Below are positions 54,653 through 62,387 of a DNA stretch of 64,000 nt, in pieces. The stretch is from Caenimonas sedimenti (lineage in GTDB: Bacteria; Pseudomonadota; Gammaproteobacteria; Burkholderiales; Burkholderiaceae_C). The stretch's first letter is position 1, and every line of letters starts with the position of its first letter. The notes below the pieces were generated by a model. The model had not been told where the DNA came from, made no database searches, and was given only the letters and a program-made list of their open reading frames with translations. The stretch lies in the NCBI RefSeq assembly GCF_007833165.1, contig NZ_VOBQ01000017.1:118074-182073 (forward strand), given 5' to 3'. A program made the translations under genes and the position numbers.

Positions 54653-55168
54653 TCAATAGCCCAGGAAGGCCAGCGGCTGCAGCGCGCCCTTCGCCAGGGG
54701 CACCTTGAACCAGATCTCGAACAGCACGAAGAAGAAGACGCTGGAGCCGATGCCCAGCGTCACGCTTTTCGCCCACGAGTACTTGCCCAGCCACACCATG
54801 AAGCAGGCCAGGAAGATCGCGGCCGCGACGTACATGCCGACCACCATGATCACGCCGACGAATGCCGTCGAGGGCAGCAGCACCGACAGGATCTGCTTCA
54901 TCTGCCAGGCGTCGACGAAGCTGCCCTTGTCGGCCTTCTTCGACAGCAACGACTGGTACAGGATGCCGACGCCGCCGACGGTGAGCAGTCCGCCGATGTA
55001 GAACGGGAAGTAGCCGGCGCCGGGGCCGTCGCTGGCCCAGCCGGCGCCGAGCTTGCGCGCCTGGACCATCACGACGATGCCCACCAGGGTGAGCAGCGCC
55101 GCGACGACGGCGTCGACGGTGGCGTTGGTGGCCAGGCTCTTCGCCTCGCCTGCGGGTTGTTCATGCAT
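54653..55168 (-). CDS. tctB: tripartite tricarboxylate transporter, small membrane subunit TctB
   Basis: The 171-residue small subunit of the TTT system, with four helices: VVAALLTLVGIVVMVQARKLGAGW, FPFYIGGLLTVGGVGILYQSL, VLLPSTAFVGVIMVVGMYVAAAIFLACFMVWLGKY and SVTLGIGSSVFFFVLFEIWFKVPLAKG. The ATG at 55168 follows GGAGAG at a suitable distance. It is 29 bp after tctC and 12 bp before tctA. A typical PG-x-PFY motif is present (GPGAGYFPFYIG). Confidence 0.93.
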   Translation of the reverse strand: MHEQPAGEAKSLATNATVDAVVAALLTLVGIVVMVQARKLGAGWASDGPGAGYFPFYIGGLLTVGGVGILYQSLLSKKADKGSFVDAWQMKQILSVLLPSTAFVGVIMVVGMYVAAAIFLACFMVWLGKYSWAKSVTLGIGSSVFFFVLFEIWFKVPLAKGALQPLAFLGY

Positions 55169-55197
55169 GGGGATGCTCTCCGTCGGGCGGGGTGGTG

Positions 55198-56205
55198 CTA
55201 CTGCTTGGGGGCGAGGAAGCCGGCTTCGGTCATCAGCGTGCGGTGCTGGGCCTCGGCCGTGGTGAGCCATTTCTGGAAGTCGGCGCCGGACATCGCGGTG
55301 GTGTTGAAGGCGCCCTTCTCCATGTACTCCTTCCAGTCCGGCGTCTCGCGGACCTTCTTCAGCAGGTCGACGTAGAAGGCCAGCTGGTCGGGCGTGGTGC
55401 CCGGCGCCATGAAGATGCCGCGCAGCATCACGTAATCGGTGGGCACGCCGGCTTCCTTGCAGGTCGGGATGTCGTTCCAGGACTGCGTGTCGGTGATCTT
55501 CGACTTGTAGGGCATGCGCTCGTCGTCGAACACGCACAGCGGCCGCAGCGCGCCGGAGCGCCATTGGGCGACGGCCTCGATCGGGTTGTTGACGGTGGCG
55601 TTGATGTGGTTGCCCACCAGCTGCACCGCGACCTCGCCGCCGCCCTTGTAGGGCACGTAGATGAACTTGGTGCCGGTGGCCTTCTCGAAGCCCACGGTGA
55701 GGATCTGGTCCTCCTGCTTCGAGCCGGTGCCGCCCATCTTGAACTTCAGCGGGCCGGCGGTCTTGACGGCGGCCACGAACTCGTTGGCGTTCTTGTAGGG
55801 CGTGGCGGCGTTGACCCACAGCACGAACTGGTCGAGCGCCATCATCGAGACCGGCGTCATGTCCTTCCAGCCGAAGGGCACGCCGGTGGCGAGCGGCGTG
55901 GTGAACAGGTTGGACAGCGTGATGATGATCTTGTGCGGGTCGCCCTTGGCGTTCTTCACGTCGAGGAAGCCTTCGGCGCCGGCGCCGCCCGACTTGTTGA
56001 CGACGACCATCGACTCCTTCATCAGCTTGTGCTTGACGATGATCCCCTGGATCAGCCGGGCCATCTGGTCGGCGCCGCCGCCGGTGCCCGCGGGCACGAC
56101 GAATTCCACCGCCTTGGTGGGCTCCCAGGCCCAGGCCGGAGCGGCGACTGCGAAGGAGGCCGCGATGGCCGTGACGATGGCGCGCTTGAGTCTTGCTGCT
56201 TTCAT
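55198..56205 (-). CDS. tctC: tripartite tricarboxylate transporter, periplasmic binding protein TctC
   Basis: A 335-residue solute-binding protein that delivers the substrate to TctAB. The signal peptide (AIVTAIAASFAVAAPAWA) is followed by VEFVVPAGTGGGADQMARLI, VVNKSGGAGAEGFLDVKNA and IYVPYKGGGEVAVQLVGNHINATVNNP, which form the carboxylate-binding site. It differs in detail from the orphan TctC protein at 44288-45268. It is first in the tctCBA unit, whose 5' region holds a Crp/Fnr-type box at 56308-56321. Confidence 0.94.
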   Translation of the reverse strand: MKAARLKRAIVTAIAASFAVAAPAWAWEPTKAVEFVVPAGTGGGADQMARLIQGIIVKHKLMKESMVVVNKSGGAGAEGFLDVKNAKGDPHKIIITLSNLFTTPLATGVPFGWKDMTPVSMMALDQFVLWVNAATPYKNANEFVAAVKTAGPLKFKMGGTGSKQEDQILTVGFEKATGTKFIYVPYKGGGEVAVQLVGNHINATVNNPIEAVAQWRSGALRPLCVFDDERMPYKSKITDTQSWNDIPTCKEAGVPTDYVMLRGIFMAPGTTPDQLAFYVDLLKKVRETPDWKEYMEKGAFNTTAMSGADFQKWLTTAEAQHRTLMTEAGFLAPKQ

Positions 56206-56284
56206 TGCCTTGTCTCCTGAAGTTGCTGTGGCTCCTGCGGGGAGGGCCGCACGGCGCGGACCCCTTGGAGTGCGGCAGATGGTC

Positions 56285-56321
56285 CGCCCCGCGGTTTGGA
56301 AATGCTGTTGACCGAAGTCAA
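56285..56321 (-). promoter_or_regulatory. Crp/Fnr-type box upstream of tctC
   Basis: TTGACCGAAGTCAA at 56308-56321 keeps the TTGAC...GTCAA arms of the boxes before frc and oxc, with a changed centre. 23 bp downstream on the minus strand is GACCAT, a weak -10 (3 of 6). The box is 103 bp from the tctC ATG. The position fits the pattern at the other two promoters, but the -10 is poor, so dependence on the activator may be strong. Confidence 0.6.
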
Positions 56322-56409
56322 GATTCCGGTTCGGCGGGCGGAGGTCGTGACGAGAGTCACTGCCGGGGTGCGGGTTGACCCGGGGGGCGCCTTCGGCCTG
56401 CGGTGGGCC

Positions 56410-56445
56410 AAAAGAAAAAGCGCCGGCGAGTTGCCTCGCCGGCGC
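56410..56445 (-). terminator. rho-independent terminator of the small minus-strand gene
   Basis: An 11-bp GC stem (56420-56430 with 56435-56445, TTGC loop) is followed on the minus strand by TTTTTCTTTT. It lies 35 bp downstream of the stop codon of the 59-codon gene. On the plus strand the tail is only CTTTGGG, so termination is directional. Confidence 0.8.
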
Positions 56446-56479
56446 CTTTGGGATGGGGGTGGATCTGGTGCTGCGGTGT

Positions 56480-56659
56480 TTACGCCAGGCGTTGCTTGCG
56501 GCTGCCGGGCTTGCAATGCTCTGCTTCGACCTCGGCCACGAACTGGACCGGGCTCGTCAGCGCGTCGAGCAGCGTCGAAACTTCGATGCCGAAGCGCTCC
56601 AGCACGGCAAAGGCGCGCGAGGAGCGGAGCGGGGCGGACAGGGCGAGCAGCTGAAACAA
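56480..56659 (-). CDS. small protein of unknown function in the oxalate region
   Basis: A 59-codon ORF from TTG 56659 with GGGAG six bases upstream. The product starts MFQLLALSAPLRSSRAFAVL and ends with EAEHCKPGSRKQR-type basic residues; FGIEVSTLLDALTSPVQFV lies in the middle. No family is recognised. It is supported as a transcription unit by a complete set of signals: -35 AAGACA and -10 TACAAT 18 bp apart, and a strong terminator. A TTG nine codons upstream would give a longer form, but would place the start inside the expected 5' end of the mRNA. It is on the same strand as oxc and tctC but has its own promoter. Confidence 0.55.
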   Translation of the reverse strand: MFQLLALSAPLRSSRAFAVLERFGIEVSTLLDALTSPVQFVAEVEAEHCKPGSRKQRLA

Positions 56660-56695
56660 GGAAGACTCCCAGTGATTTGAAACCAACTGGGAGTC

Positions 56696-56725
56696 ATTGT
56701 ACTAGGGTTAACCCTAGACTGTCTT
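56696..56725 (-). promoter_or_regulatory. promoter of the small gene with a perfect palindrome in the spacer
   Basis: On the minus strand AAGACA (56720-56725) and TACAAT (56696-56701) are 18 bp apart. CTAGGGTTAACCCTAG (56703-56718), a perfect 16-bp palindrome, fills the spacer, so a bound protein would cover the promoter. A second inverted repeat, ACTCCCAGT with ACTGGGAGT (12-bp loop), spans the start region and includes the GGGAG ribosome-binding site. Confidence 0.65.
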
Positions 56726-56824
56726 CACTGGCAAATCGCTGCGCGATTTGTCAGTGGCTTGATCGGTTCGAGGAGGCCCGGCAAAGCCGGTTCCTCCTCG
56801 AAGGGAGGTGCATGCTATTCCGCG
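56726..56824 (+). repeat. two-hairpin repeat, copy E2
   Basis: Hairpin I (56726-56739 with 56743-56756, TGC loop, one G-T pair) and hairpin II (56767-56802, 10-bp stem around CCGGCAAAGCCGG) are linked by GCTTGATCGG. TGCATGCTATTCCGCG (56809-56824) follows. Layout and constant segments match E1 and E3, while both stems have different sequences that still pair. It begins one base after the -35 of the small gene and ends 22 bp past the oxc stop. Confidence 0.85.
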
Positions 56825-56846
56825 TGGTCCGGTGCCGCTGCGCGGG

Positions 56847-58601
56847 TCAGGTCTTGCTGGCCTTGGCCGGGTTCAGGCTGGTGATGCGGCCGCTCTCGGT
56901 GCCCGCGGTCTCGTCGATGATCGCGTTGATCAGCGTCGGCCGGCCGCTCGCCACCGCCTCGTCCAGCGCCTTCGCGAGCTCCTGGCGGGTGTTCGCCACC
57001 ACGCCCTTGCCGCCGAAGGCTTCCATCATCAGCTCGTACTTCGCGCCCTTGACGAATACCGTCGGCGCCGGGTCCGCGCCACCGCCGAGATTGCGGTCGG
57101 TGCCCTTGTAGACGCCGTTGTTGTTGAAGACGACGATGCAGACCGGCAGGTTGTAGCGGCAGATCGTCTCGACCTCCATCCCGGAGAAGCCGAAGGCGCT
57201 GTCGCCTTCCACCGCGATCACGGGCTTGCCCGTCTCGACGGCCGCCGCCACCGCGAAGCCCATGCCGATGCCCATGATCCCCCAGGTGCCGCAGTCGAGG
57301 CGCTTGCGCGGCTCGTACATGTCGATGATGCTGCGCCCGAAATCGAGCGTGTTGGCGCCCTCGTTCACCAGGATCATGTCCGGCCGTTCCTTGAACTTGT
57401 CGCGGATCGCCGAGAGCGCGCTGTGGAAGTTCATCGGCGATGGGTCCGCCGCCAGCGTGCCCGCCATCTTGGTGAGGTTCTTGTCGCGCCGCTCGGCGAT
57501 GCCGCCGGTCCAGCCCGAAGGCGGCTTGGGAAAGTCCTTGCCCATGCCCGCCAATAGAGCCGACACGCAGGAGCCGATGTCGCCGACCAGCGGCGCGGCG
57601 ATCGGCACGTTGCTGTCCATCTCGGTGGGCGAGATGTCGATCTGCACGAACTGCTTGGCACCTTTCTCCGCGCCCCAGGTCTTGCCCTTGCCGTGCGACA
57701 GCAGCCAGTTGAGGCGCGCGCCGACCAGCACCACGACGTCGGCTTCCGCCAGCACGTAGGAGCGCGCGGCACCGGCCGATTGCACATGGGTGTCGGGCAG
57801 CAAACCCTTGGCCATCGACATGGGCAGGTAAGGGATGCCGGATTTCTCGACGAACGCGCGGATCTCGGCGTCGGCGCGGGCGTAGGCGGCCCCCTTGCCC
57901 AGCAGGATCAACGGCCGCTTCGCGCCCTTGATCAGGTCGAGCGCGCGCTGCACGGATTCCGGCGCGGGCAGTTGCTTCGGCGCCGGGTCGACCACCTTGA
58001 TCAGCGAGTTGCGGCCCGCCTCGGCGTCCATCGTCTGCGGGAACAGCTTGGCCGGCAGGTCGAGGTACACGCCGCCGGGACGGCCCGACAGCGCGGTGCG
58101 GATGGCGCGTGCGATGCCCACGCCGATGTCCTGCGCGTGAAGAATGCGGAAGGCGGCCTTGCAGAACGGCTTGGCGACGTTCAGCTGGTCCATCTCTTCA
58201 TAGTCGCCCTGCGCCAGGTCGACGATCTCGCGCTCGCTCGAGCCGCTGATCAGGATCATGGGAAAGCAGTTGACGGTGGCATTCGCCAGCGCGGTGAGCC
58301 CGTTCAGGAAGCCCGGTGCCGACACGGTGAGGCAGATGCCGGGCTTGGCGGTCAGGAAGCCGGCGGCGGCCGCGGCGTTGCCCGCGTGCTGTTCGTGGCG
58401 GAACGAGATCATGCGCATGCCCTCGGCCTGCAGCATGCGGGTGAGGTCGGTGATCGGGATGCCGGGCAGGCCGTAGATGGTCTCGATGCCGTTCAGCTTG
58501 AGGGCGTCGATCACGAGGTGGAAGCCGTCGGTCTGGGCCCGCGGCTGCGTGGTCGCGACCTCTTGAATCGTGGCCTTGGGGTTGTCGAGGACGGATGACA
58601 T
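56847..58601 (-). CDS. oxc: oxalyl-CoA decarboxylase
   Basis: ThDP-dependent enzyme that turns oxalyl-CoA into formyl-CoA and CO2, completing the cycle with Frc. It is 584 residues, close to the Oxalobacter enzyme. The cofactor-activating Glu70 is in [13 protein letters not shown]. The middle domain includes [17 protein letters not shown]. The ThDP/Mg motif runs from [19 protein letters not shown] to a following [29 protein letters not shown] precedes it. Its promoter region has a Crp/Fnr-type box. The intergenic gap with divergent crp1 is 145 bp. Confidence 0.95.
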   Translation of the reverse strand: MSSVLDNPKATIQEVATTQPRAQTDGFHLVIDALKLNGIETIYGLPGIPITDLTRMLQAEGMRMISFRHEQHAGNAAAAAGFLTAKPGICLTVSAPGFLNGLTALANATVNCFPMILISGSSEREIVDLAQGDYEEMDQLNVAKPFCKAAFRILHAQDIGVGIARAIRTALSGRPGGVYLDLPAKLFPQTMDAEAGRNSLIKVVDPAPKQLPAPESVQRALDLIKGAKRPLILLGKGAAYARADAEIRAFVEKSGIPYLPMSMAKGLLPDTHVQSAGAARSYVLAEADVVVLVGARLNWLLSHGKGKTWGAEKGAKQFVQIDISPTEMDSNVPIAAPLVGDIGSCVSALLAGMGKDFPKPPSGWTGGIAERRDKNLTKMAGTLAADPSPMNFHSALSAIRDKFKERPDMILVNEGANTLDFGRSIIDMYEPRKRLDCGTWGIMGIGMGFAVAAAVETGKPVIAVEGDSAFGFSGMEVETICRYNLPVCIVVFNNNGVYKGTDRNLGGGADPAPTVFVKGAKYELMMEAFGGKGVVANTRQELAKALDEAVASGRPTLINAIIDETAGTESGRITSLNPAKASKT

Positions 58602-58682
58602 GGGGCTCCTTGTGCGCGGTGTCGTCTTCGTGGGTCTTGGCTGCTCTGCGCCGTTGGCATTGCGGGGCCCGGCGTGCGGACG

Positions 58683-58725
58683 AATATCATTCGGGCAGGC
58701 GACTTTGCCCGTTGACCGCGGTCAA
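58683..58725 (-). promoter_or_regulatory. Crp/Fnr-type box and -10 of oxc (divergent with crp1)
   Basis: TTGACCGCGGTCAA (58712-58725) is identical to the frc box. On the minus strand GATATT (58683-58688, 4 of 6) follows after 23 bp, so the dyad is about 42 bp before the oxc start. On the plus strand the same box ends only 21 bp before the crp1 start codon, where binding would more likely repress or autoregulate that gene. Confidence 0.75.
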
Positions 58726-58746
58726 GTTTCGAGAAATGCGGAGTAC

Positions 58747-59355
58747 ATGACCCAGCTGGCCCAGCATCCCGAACGCAATGTCATCCGGCTGCAGTTGAAG
58801 CAGAACGGCGTGTTGGCGGAACTCGACGACGCCGCCCGCGCCGAGCTCGAGCCGCACCTGTCCATCTTCGACGGCAGCAAGGGCGACTTCCTGCTGTACC
58901 AGGGTGTGCGCGAGATGGAGCAGTACTTCCTGATCGACGGCATCCTGAAGCGTGTGGTCGCCAACCCGGAAGGCAAGGAGATGATCCTGCGCTTCGCCGA
59001 GGAGCGCGACGTGGAGACGAGCTACGCCGCGTGGCGGCTGGGCACGCCCACGCCCTACGGCATCGTCTGCGTCACCAAGGTACGCGTGGCGCGCATGCCG
59101 CTGGCCGACTGGGCGGCTTTCCTGGAGTCGCGGCCGCGGGCCAAGGCGGCCTTCGAACTCGAGGTCATGCGCATCATGAGCGAGATCATGGCGCACACGA
59201 TCACGCTGCACCTGCTGGATGCGCCGGGGCGCGTGCACCGCTTCGCGCGCAAGCATCCGGCGCTGGTCGACCGGATCCCGCAGAAGCAACTCGGGTCGTA
59301 CTTGAACCTCACGCCGGAGACGCTGTCGCGCTTGCGGCAAAAGGGCAAGATCTGA
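58747..59355 (+). CDS. Crp/Fnr-family regulator 1
   Basis: A 202-residue regulator. The cyclic-nucleotide-like beta-roll is at about 25-115 (LYQGVREMEQYFLIDGILKRVV, RFAEERDVETSY). The C-terminal helix-turn-helix is IPQKQLGSYLNLTPETLSRLRQKGKI, with Glu-x-x-Ser-Arg in the recognition helix, as in FNR. There is no Cys cluster for a [4Fe-4S] centre (the only Cys is in IVCVTK) and the usual cAMP residues are not obvious. It is divergent from oxc, with the box in between, and is the best candidate for the protein that binds TTGAC-N4-GTCAA. Confidence 0.88.
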   Translation: MTQLAQHPERNVIRLQLKQNGVLAELDDAARAELEPHLSIFDGSKGDFLLYQGVREMEQYFLIDGILKRVVANPEGKEMILRFAEERDVETSYAAWRLGTPTPYGIVCVTKVRVARMPLADWAAFLESRPRAKAAFELEVMRIMSEIMAHTITLHLLDAPGRVHRFARKHPALVDRIPQKQLGSYLNLTPETLSRLRQKGKI

Positions 59356-59399
59356 AGGCGCGCTCATGCTTGGCGGTGGGTTTTCCCGCAGGCTGATCG

Positions 59400-59411
59400 T
59401 GACTTTGGTCA
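59400..59411 (+). promoter_or_regulatory. relaxed Crp/Fnr-type half-site pair before crp2
   Basis: TGACTTTGGTCA keeps the inner TGAC-N4-GTCA arms of the boxes before frc, tctC and oxc, but loses the outer T and A. It lies in the 138-bp gap between the two regulator genes, 82 bp before the second start. No -10 box occurs at the 23-bp spacing on either strand, so this copy is less certain. Confidence 0.4.
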
Positions 59412-59493
59412 TCCCCGTTTCGTGACGCACGGCCCCGGTGCGCGATGACGTTCCGCATCGGTGCATGTAACCCGTGCTGCCTACAGTGGGCCC

Positions 59494-60120
59494 ATGACCT
59501 GCCCACTCTCCCTCCACGCGCTGCGCAACACCATCCGCCTGAAGCTGCGGGGCCAGGCGGCGTTGCAGCCCCTCGATGAGGCGGCGCAGGCCGAACTCGC
59601 GGCGCTGCTCGTCGTGCACGAAGGGGTGCGTGGCGAGCGCCTGCTGGAACCCGGCCGCGGCGAGCTGCGGCAGTTTTTCGTGATCGAGGGATTGCTCAAG
59701 CGTGTGGTGACCGGCCCGGACGGGCGCGAGATGACGCTGCACTTCGCCGGCGAGGGCGATCTGGAGACTTGCTGGGACGCCTGGCAGCAGCGCGCACCCG
59801 CCCGCTACGCGGTGGTGTGCGCCGCCCGCAGTCTGGTCGTCTCGCTGCCCATGGCCGAGTGGTGTGCTTTCCTGGAGCGGCATCCGGCGGCGGAGCGCGC
59901 TTTCCACACGCAGCTGGTCGCCGTCGCCAGCGCGATCGCGGAACATGCGGTGACGCTGCTGATGCTGGATGCGGCGACGCGCGTCCTGCAGTTTTCCGAC
60001 CGGCATCCCGAACTGGTCGAACGGTTGCCGCAGAAGGATGTGGCGTCGCACCTGAACCTGTCGGCCGAGACGCTTTGCCGGCTGACGCGGCGGCAACGCG
60101 CCGCCGGACTCGCCGCATGA
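59494..60120 (+). CDS. Crp/Fnr-family regulator 2
   Basis: A 208-residue paralogue of the preceding protein: both have TIRLKL/VIRLQL openings, FVIEGLLKRVV / FLIDGILKRVV, DGREMTLHFAGEGDLET and the ending LPQKDVASHLNLSAETLCRL. The recognition helix differs, Glu-x-x-Cys-Arg instead of Glu-x-x-Ser-Arg, so its operator may differ. A TACAGT box at about 59482-59487 is a possible -10 close to the start. The stop overlaps an ATG of the response-regulator gene. No FNR-type Cys cluster is present. Confidence 0.88.
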   Translation: MTCPLSLHALRNTIRLKLRGQAALQPLDEAAQAELAALLVVHEGVRGERLLEPGRGELRQFFVIEGLLKRVVTGPDGREMTLHFAGEGDLETCWDAWQQRAPARYAVVCAARSLVVSLPMAEWCAFLERHPAAERAFHTQLVAVASAIAEHAVTLLMLDAATRVLQFSDRHPELVERLPQKDVASHLNLSAETLCRLTRRQRAAGLAA

Positions 60121-60185
60121 ATGCGCGCCTGGCCGTCGAGCCAGCCCGCGCCAATGGCGCACCTGCGACGGGTATATTGCAGCGC

Positions 60186-60881
60186 ATGGCCACCGACCGT
60201 TCCGCCGCTGCGCCCCGCATCCGCCTGCTGATCGTCGACGACCAGCCGCTGGTGCGGCGCGGCCTGCTGCTGATGCTGTCGATGGAGCCGGACCTCGACG
60301 TGGTCGGCGAGGCCGGCGACGGGCTCGAGGCCATCGAGCAGGCGCAGAAGCTCCGCCCCGACGTGGTGCTGATGGACCTGCACATGCCGCGCAAAGGCGG
60401 CGTGGGCGCCACCCGCGAGATCACCGTGTCGCTGCCGCAGACGCGCGTGCTGGTGCTGACCACCATGGAAGCGGAGCAGACCGTGTTCGACGCGGTGCGC
60501 GCCGGTGCCGTGGCCTACCTGCTGAAGGACGCGACGGAGCAGGAGGTGGTGGACACCGTACGGGCCGTGCACCGCGGCGAGTCGCGCCTCACGCCGCAGA
60601 TCGCCCGCAAGGTGCTCGACGAGTTCCGGCGCATGCAGGATGCCACGCCGCCGCCCGTGCTGCGTGGCGCGGACCCCGAAGACCAGACCGGCGACCTGAG
60701 CGACAAGGAAGGCCGCATCCTGCAGCTGATCTCCGAAGGCAAGTCGAACAAGCAGATCGCCGCCTTGCTGTTCCTGGCCGAAGGCACGATCAAGAACCAT
60801 GTGAGCCGCATCATGGACAAGCTGCATGCGCACAGCCGGACGGAGCTGGCGGTGATTGCGTTGCGGCAAAGACGGGTGTAA
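60186..60881 (+). CDS. NarL/FixJ-family response regulator
   Basis: A 231-residue two-component regulator. Receiver: acidic pair Asp18-Asp19 in LLIVDDQPLV, phospho-acceptor Asp64 in VVLMDLHMPRKGG, Lys114 in YLLKDATE. The LuxR-type helix-turn-helix spans about 170-230 (LSDKEGRILQLISEGKSNKQIAALLFLAEGTIKNHVSRIM). The ATG at 60186 gives the normal start; an upstream ATG at 60117 overlaps the crp2 stop (ATGA) and would add 23 residues, arguing for translational coupling. Its likely partner kinase is the minus-strand gene at 62388-63908, beyond oxlT. Confidence 0.92.
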   Translation: MATDRSAAAPRIRLLIVDDQPLVRRGLLLMLSMEPDLDVVGEAGDGLEAIEQAQKLRPDVVLMDLHMPRKGGVGATREITVSLPQTRVLVLTTMEAEQTVFDAVRAGAVAYLLKDATEQEVVDTVRAVHRGESRLTPQIARKVLDEFRRMQDATPPPVLRGADPEDQTGDLSDKEGRILQLISEGKSNKQIAALLFLAEGTIKNHVSRIMDKLHAHSRTELAVIALRQRRV

Positions 60882-60898
60882 GGCCCACCCCCGCCAGC

Positions 60899-60918
60899 AG
60901 CCCGGCAAAGCCGGTTCC
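60899..60918 (+). repeat. partial core of the two-hairpin repeat
   Basis: Contains CCCGGCAAAGCCGGTTCC, the constant core of hairpin II of copies E1 and E2, just past the response-regulator stop. No complementary flanks or hairpin I are present, so this is a remnant or a minimal copy. Confidence 0.6.
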
Positions 60919-60959
60919 GCGGTGGCTCGCGCATGAGACGTCACGGCCTCGCCAGCCTC

Positions 60960-60993
60960 GTAGGCTGGGGTGAGCCCGCAGGCGAACCCCAGC
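60960..60993 (+). repeat. 34-bp dispersed repeat, third copy
   Basis: Identical over 34 bp to the right arm at 13480-13513 read on the other strand. It lies 5 bp beyond the end of the oxlT gene (minus strand), in the convergent gap from the response regulator. A 7-bp hairpin (CCAGCCT with AGGCTGG, 60952-60968) overlaps its left end. Confidence 0.9.
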
Positions 60994-60997
60994 TGCG

Positions 60998-62380
60998 TTA
61001 CGCGGTCAGGAGCTTCCTCCGCAACGGCCGCAACACAAACCACGCCAGCAACGCCGCCACCGCTGTCATCACCCCTGCCGCCAGGAACACCCCATGCCAG
61101 TCATGCGTGGCCGCCACGATCGCGCTCGACACCGGGACGGCCAGCGATGCCACGCCCTTGGCGGTGTACAGCAGACCCGCATTGGCCGCCGCATAGCGCG
61201 ACCCAAACGTGTCGGCGCAGGTCACCGGAAACAGCGTGTAGATCTCGCCCCAGCAGAAGAACAGCGCGCCGGTGAGCAGCACGAAACCCAGCGGATGCGC
61301 GCCCAGGTCATACAGCGCCAGGATCGCCAGGGCCTCCAGCGAGAAGGCGATGACCATGGTCTCCTCGCGGCCGATGCGGTCCGACACCAGGCCGAAGAAC
61401 ACGCGCGTGACGCCATTCAGCACGCGGTCGAGAGCGAGCGCAAAGGTGAGCGCCGGCAGCACCAGTCCCGCGATCGCCACGGGCGAATCGCCGATGCCGA
61501 ACGCACGGGCAATGGGCACCAGCTGAGCGGTGGCCACCAGGCCGCCGGCGGCGACCAGCACGAACATCAGGTACATCACCCAGAACACAGGCTGGCGCAG
61601 CGTCTCGGCGGGCGTGAAGTCGCGCTGCGACTGCGGCACGTGCGGTGAGGGCTGCGGCGGCGCCGCCAACTGCGGCAGCAACCGGTTCGGGTCTTCCAGG
61701 CCGAGCGCCAGTGCCATCACCAGCAGCCCCTGGCCGAGCCCGAACCAGAGAAAGGCGGCCTCGAAGCCGCGATTCGCGATCACGTCCGTGATCGGGATCA
61801 AGGTGAGTGCGGACCCGGCGCCGAAGGCGGCGGTGACCAGGCCGACGGCGAGACCGCGGCGATCGGGGAACCACTTGAGCGCCGTGCCCACGCAGGTGCC
61901 GTACACCGCGCCGGCGCCGATGCCGGTGACGGCGGCCGCGAGATAGAGGAGCGGCAGTGAATCGACAAACGCATTCATCACCCAGCCCGTCGCGCACAGC
62001 AGCCCGCCGGCCAGCACCATCGGGCGCGGGCCGTAGCGGTCGACGAGGTAGCCCTCCATCGGTACAGACCACGTCTGCAGCAACGCGAACACGGCGAATG
62101 CGGTCTGGATCGCGGCATGGCTCCAGCCGAAGCGATTCGAGATCGGGTCGACGAAGAGCGTCCAGCCGTATTGCAGGTTGGCGATGGCGGCCATGCAGAC
62201 GATGGCCATCCCCAACTGCACCCAGCGGAAAGCGGGGCCCGGCGGCGCGTCGTCCTCCAGCTCCTCGGTCCAGGGCAGCAGCAGGGCGGCTGGGCGAGTC
62301 TCCACGGGAGCCGCGGCCGCCGCCGCGGTCCCCTCGGGTGGGATGACTCGCGTCATCGCCTCGTGCATGGCTGGATTCAT
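60998..62380 (-). CDS. oxlT: oxalate:formate antiporter, MFS (OxlT-like)
   Basis: A 460-residue major-facilitator transporter with 12 helices that exchanges oxalate for formate. Helix I region LGMAIVCMAAIANLQYGWTLF and the first-loop WSHAAIQTAFAVF are OxlT-type. LDRVLNGVTRVFFGLVSDRIGREE provides the conserved Arg, and AGLLYTAKGVASLAVP provides the substrate Lys; both are required in Oxalobacter OxlT. A hydrophilic 40-residue N-terminal extension is unusual. It is 7 bp downstream of the sensor-kinase gene on the minus strand, so both are in one operon. No Crp/Fnr-type box is seen upstream. Confidence 0.9.
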   Translation of the reverse strand: MNPAMHEAMTRVIPPEGTAAAAAAPVETRPAALLLPWTEELEDDAPPGPAFRWVQLGMAIVCMAAIANLQYGWTLFVDPISNRFGWSHAAIQTAFAVFALLQTWSVPMEGYLVDRYGPRPMVLAGGLLCATGWVMNAFVDSLPLLYLAAAVTGIGAGAVYGTCVGTALKWFPDRRGLAVGLVTAAFGAGSALTLIPITDVIANRGFEAAFLWFGLGQGLLVMALALGLEDPNRLLPQLAAPPQPSPHVPQSQRDFTPAETLRQPVFWVMYLMFVLVAAGGLVATAQLVPIARAFGIGDSPVAIAGLVLPALTFALALDRVLNGVTRVFFGLVSDRIGREETMVIAFSLEALAILALYDLGAHPLGFVLLTGALFFCWGEIYTLFPVTCADTFGSRYAAANAGLLYTAKGVASLAVPVSSAIVAATHDWHGVFLAAGVMTAVAALLAWFVLRPLRRKLLTA

Positions 62381-62387
62381 GTGCGCT

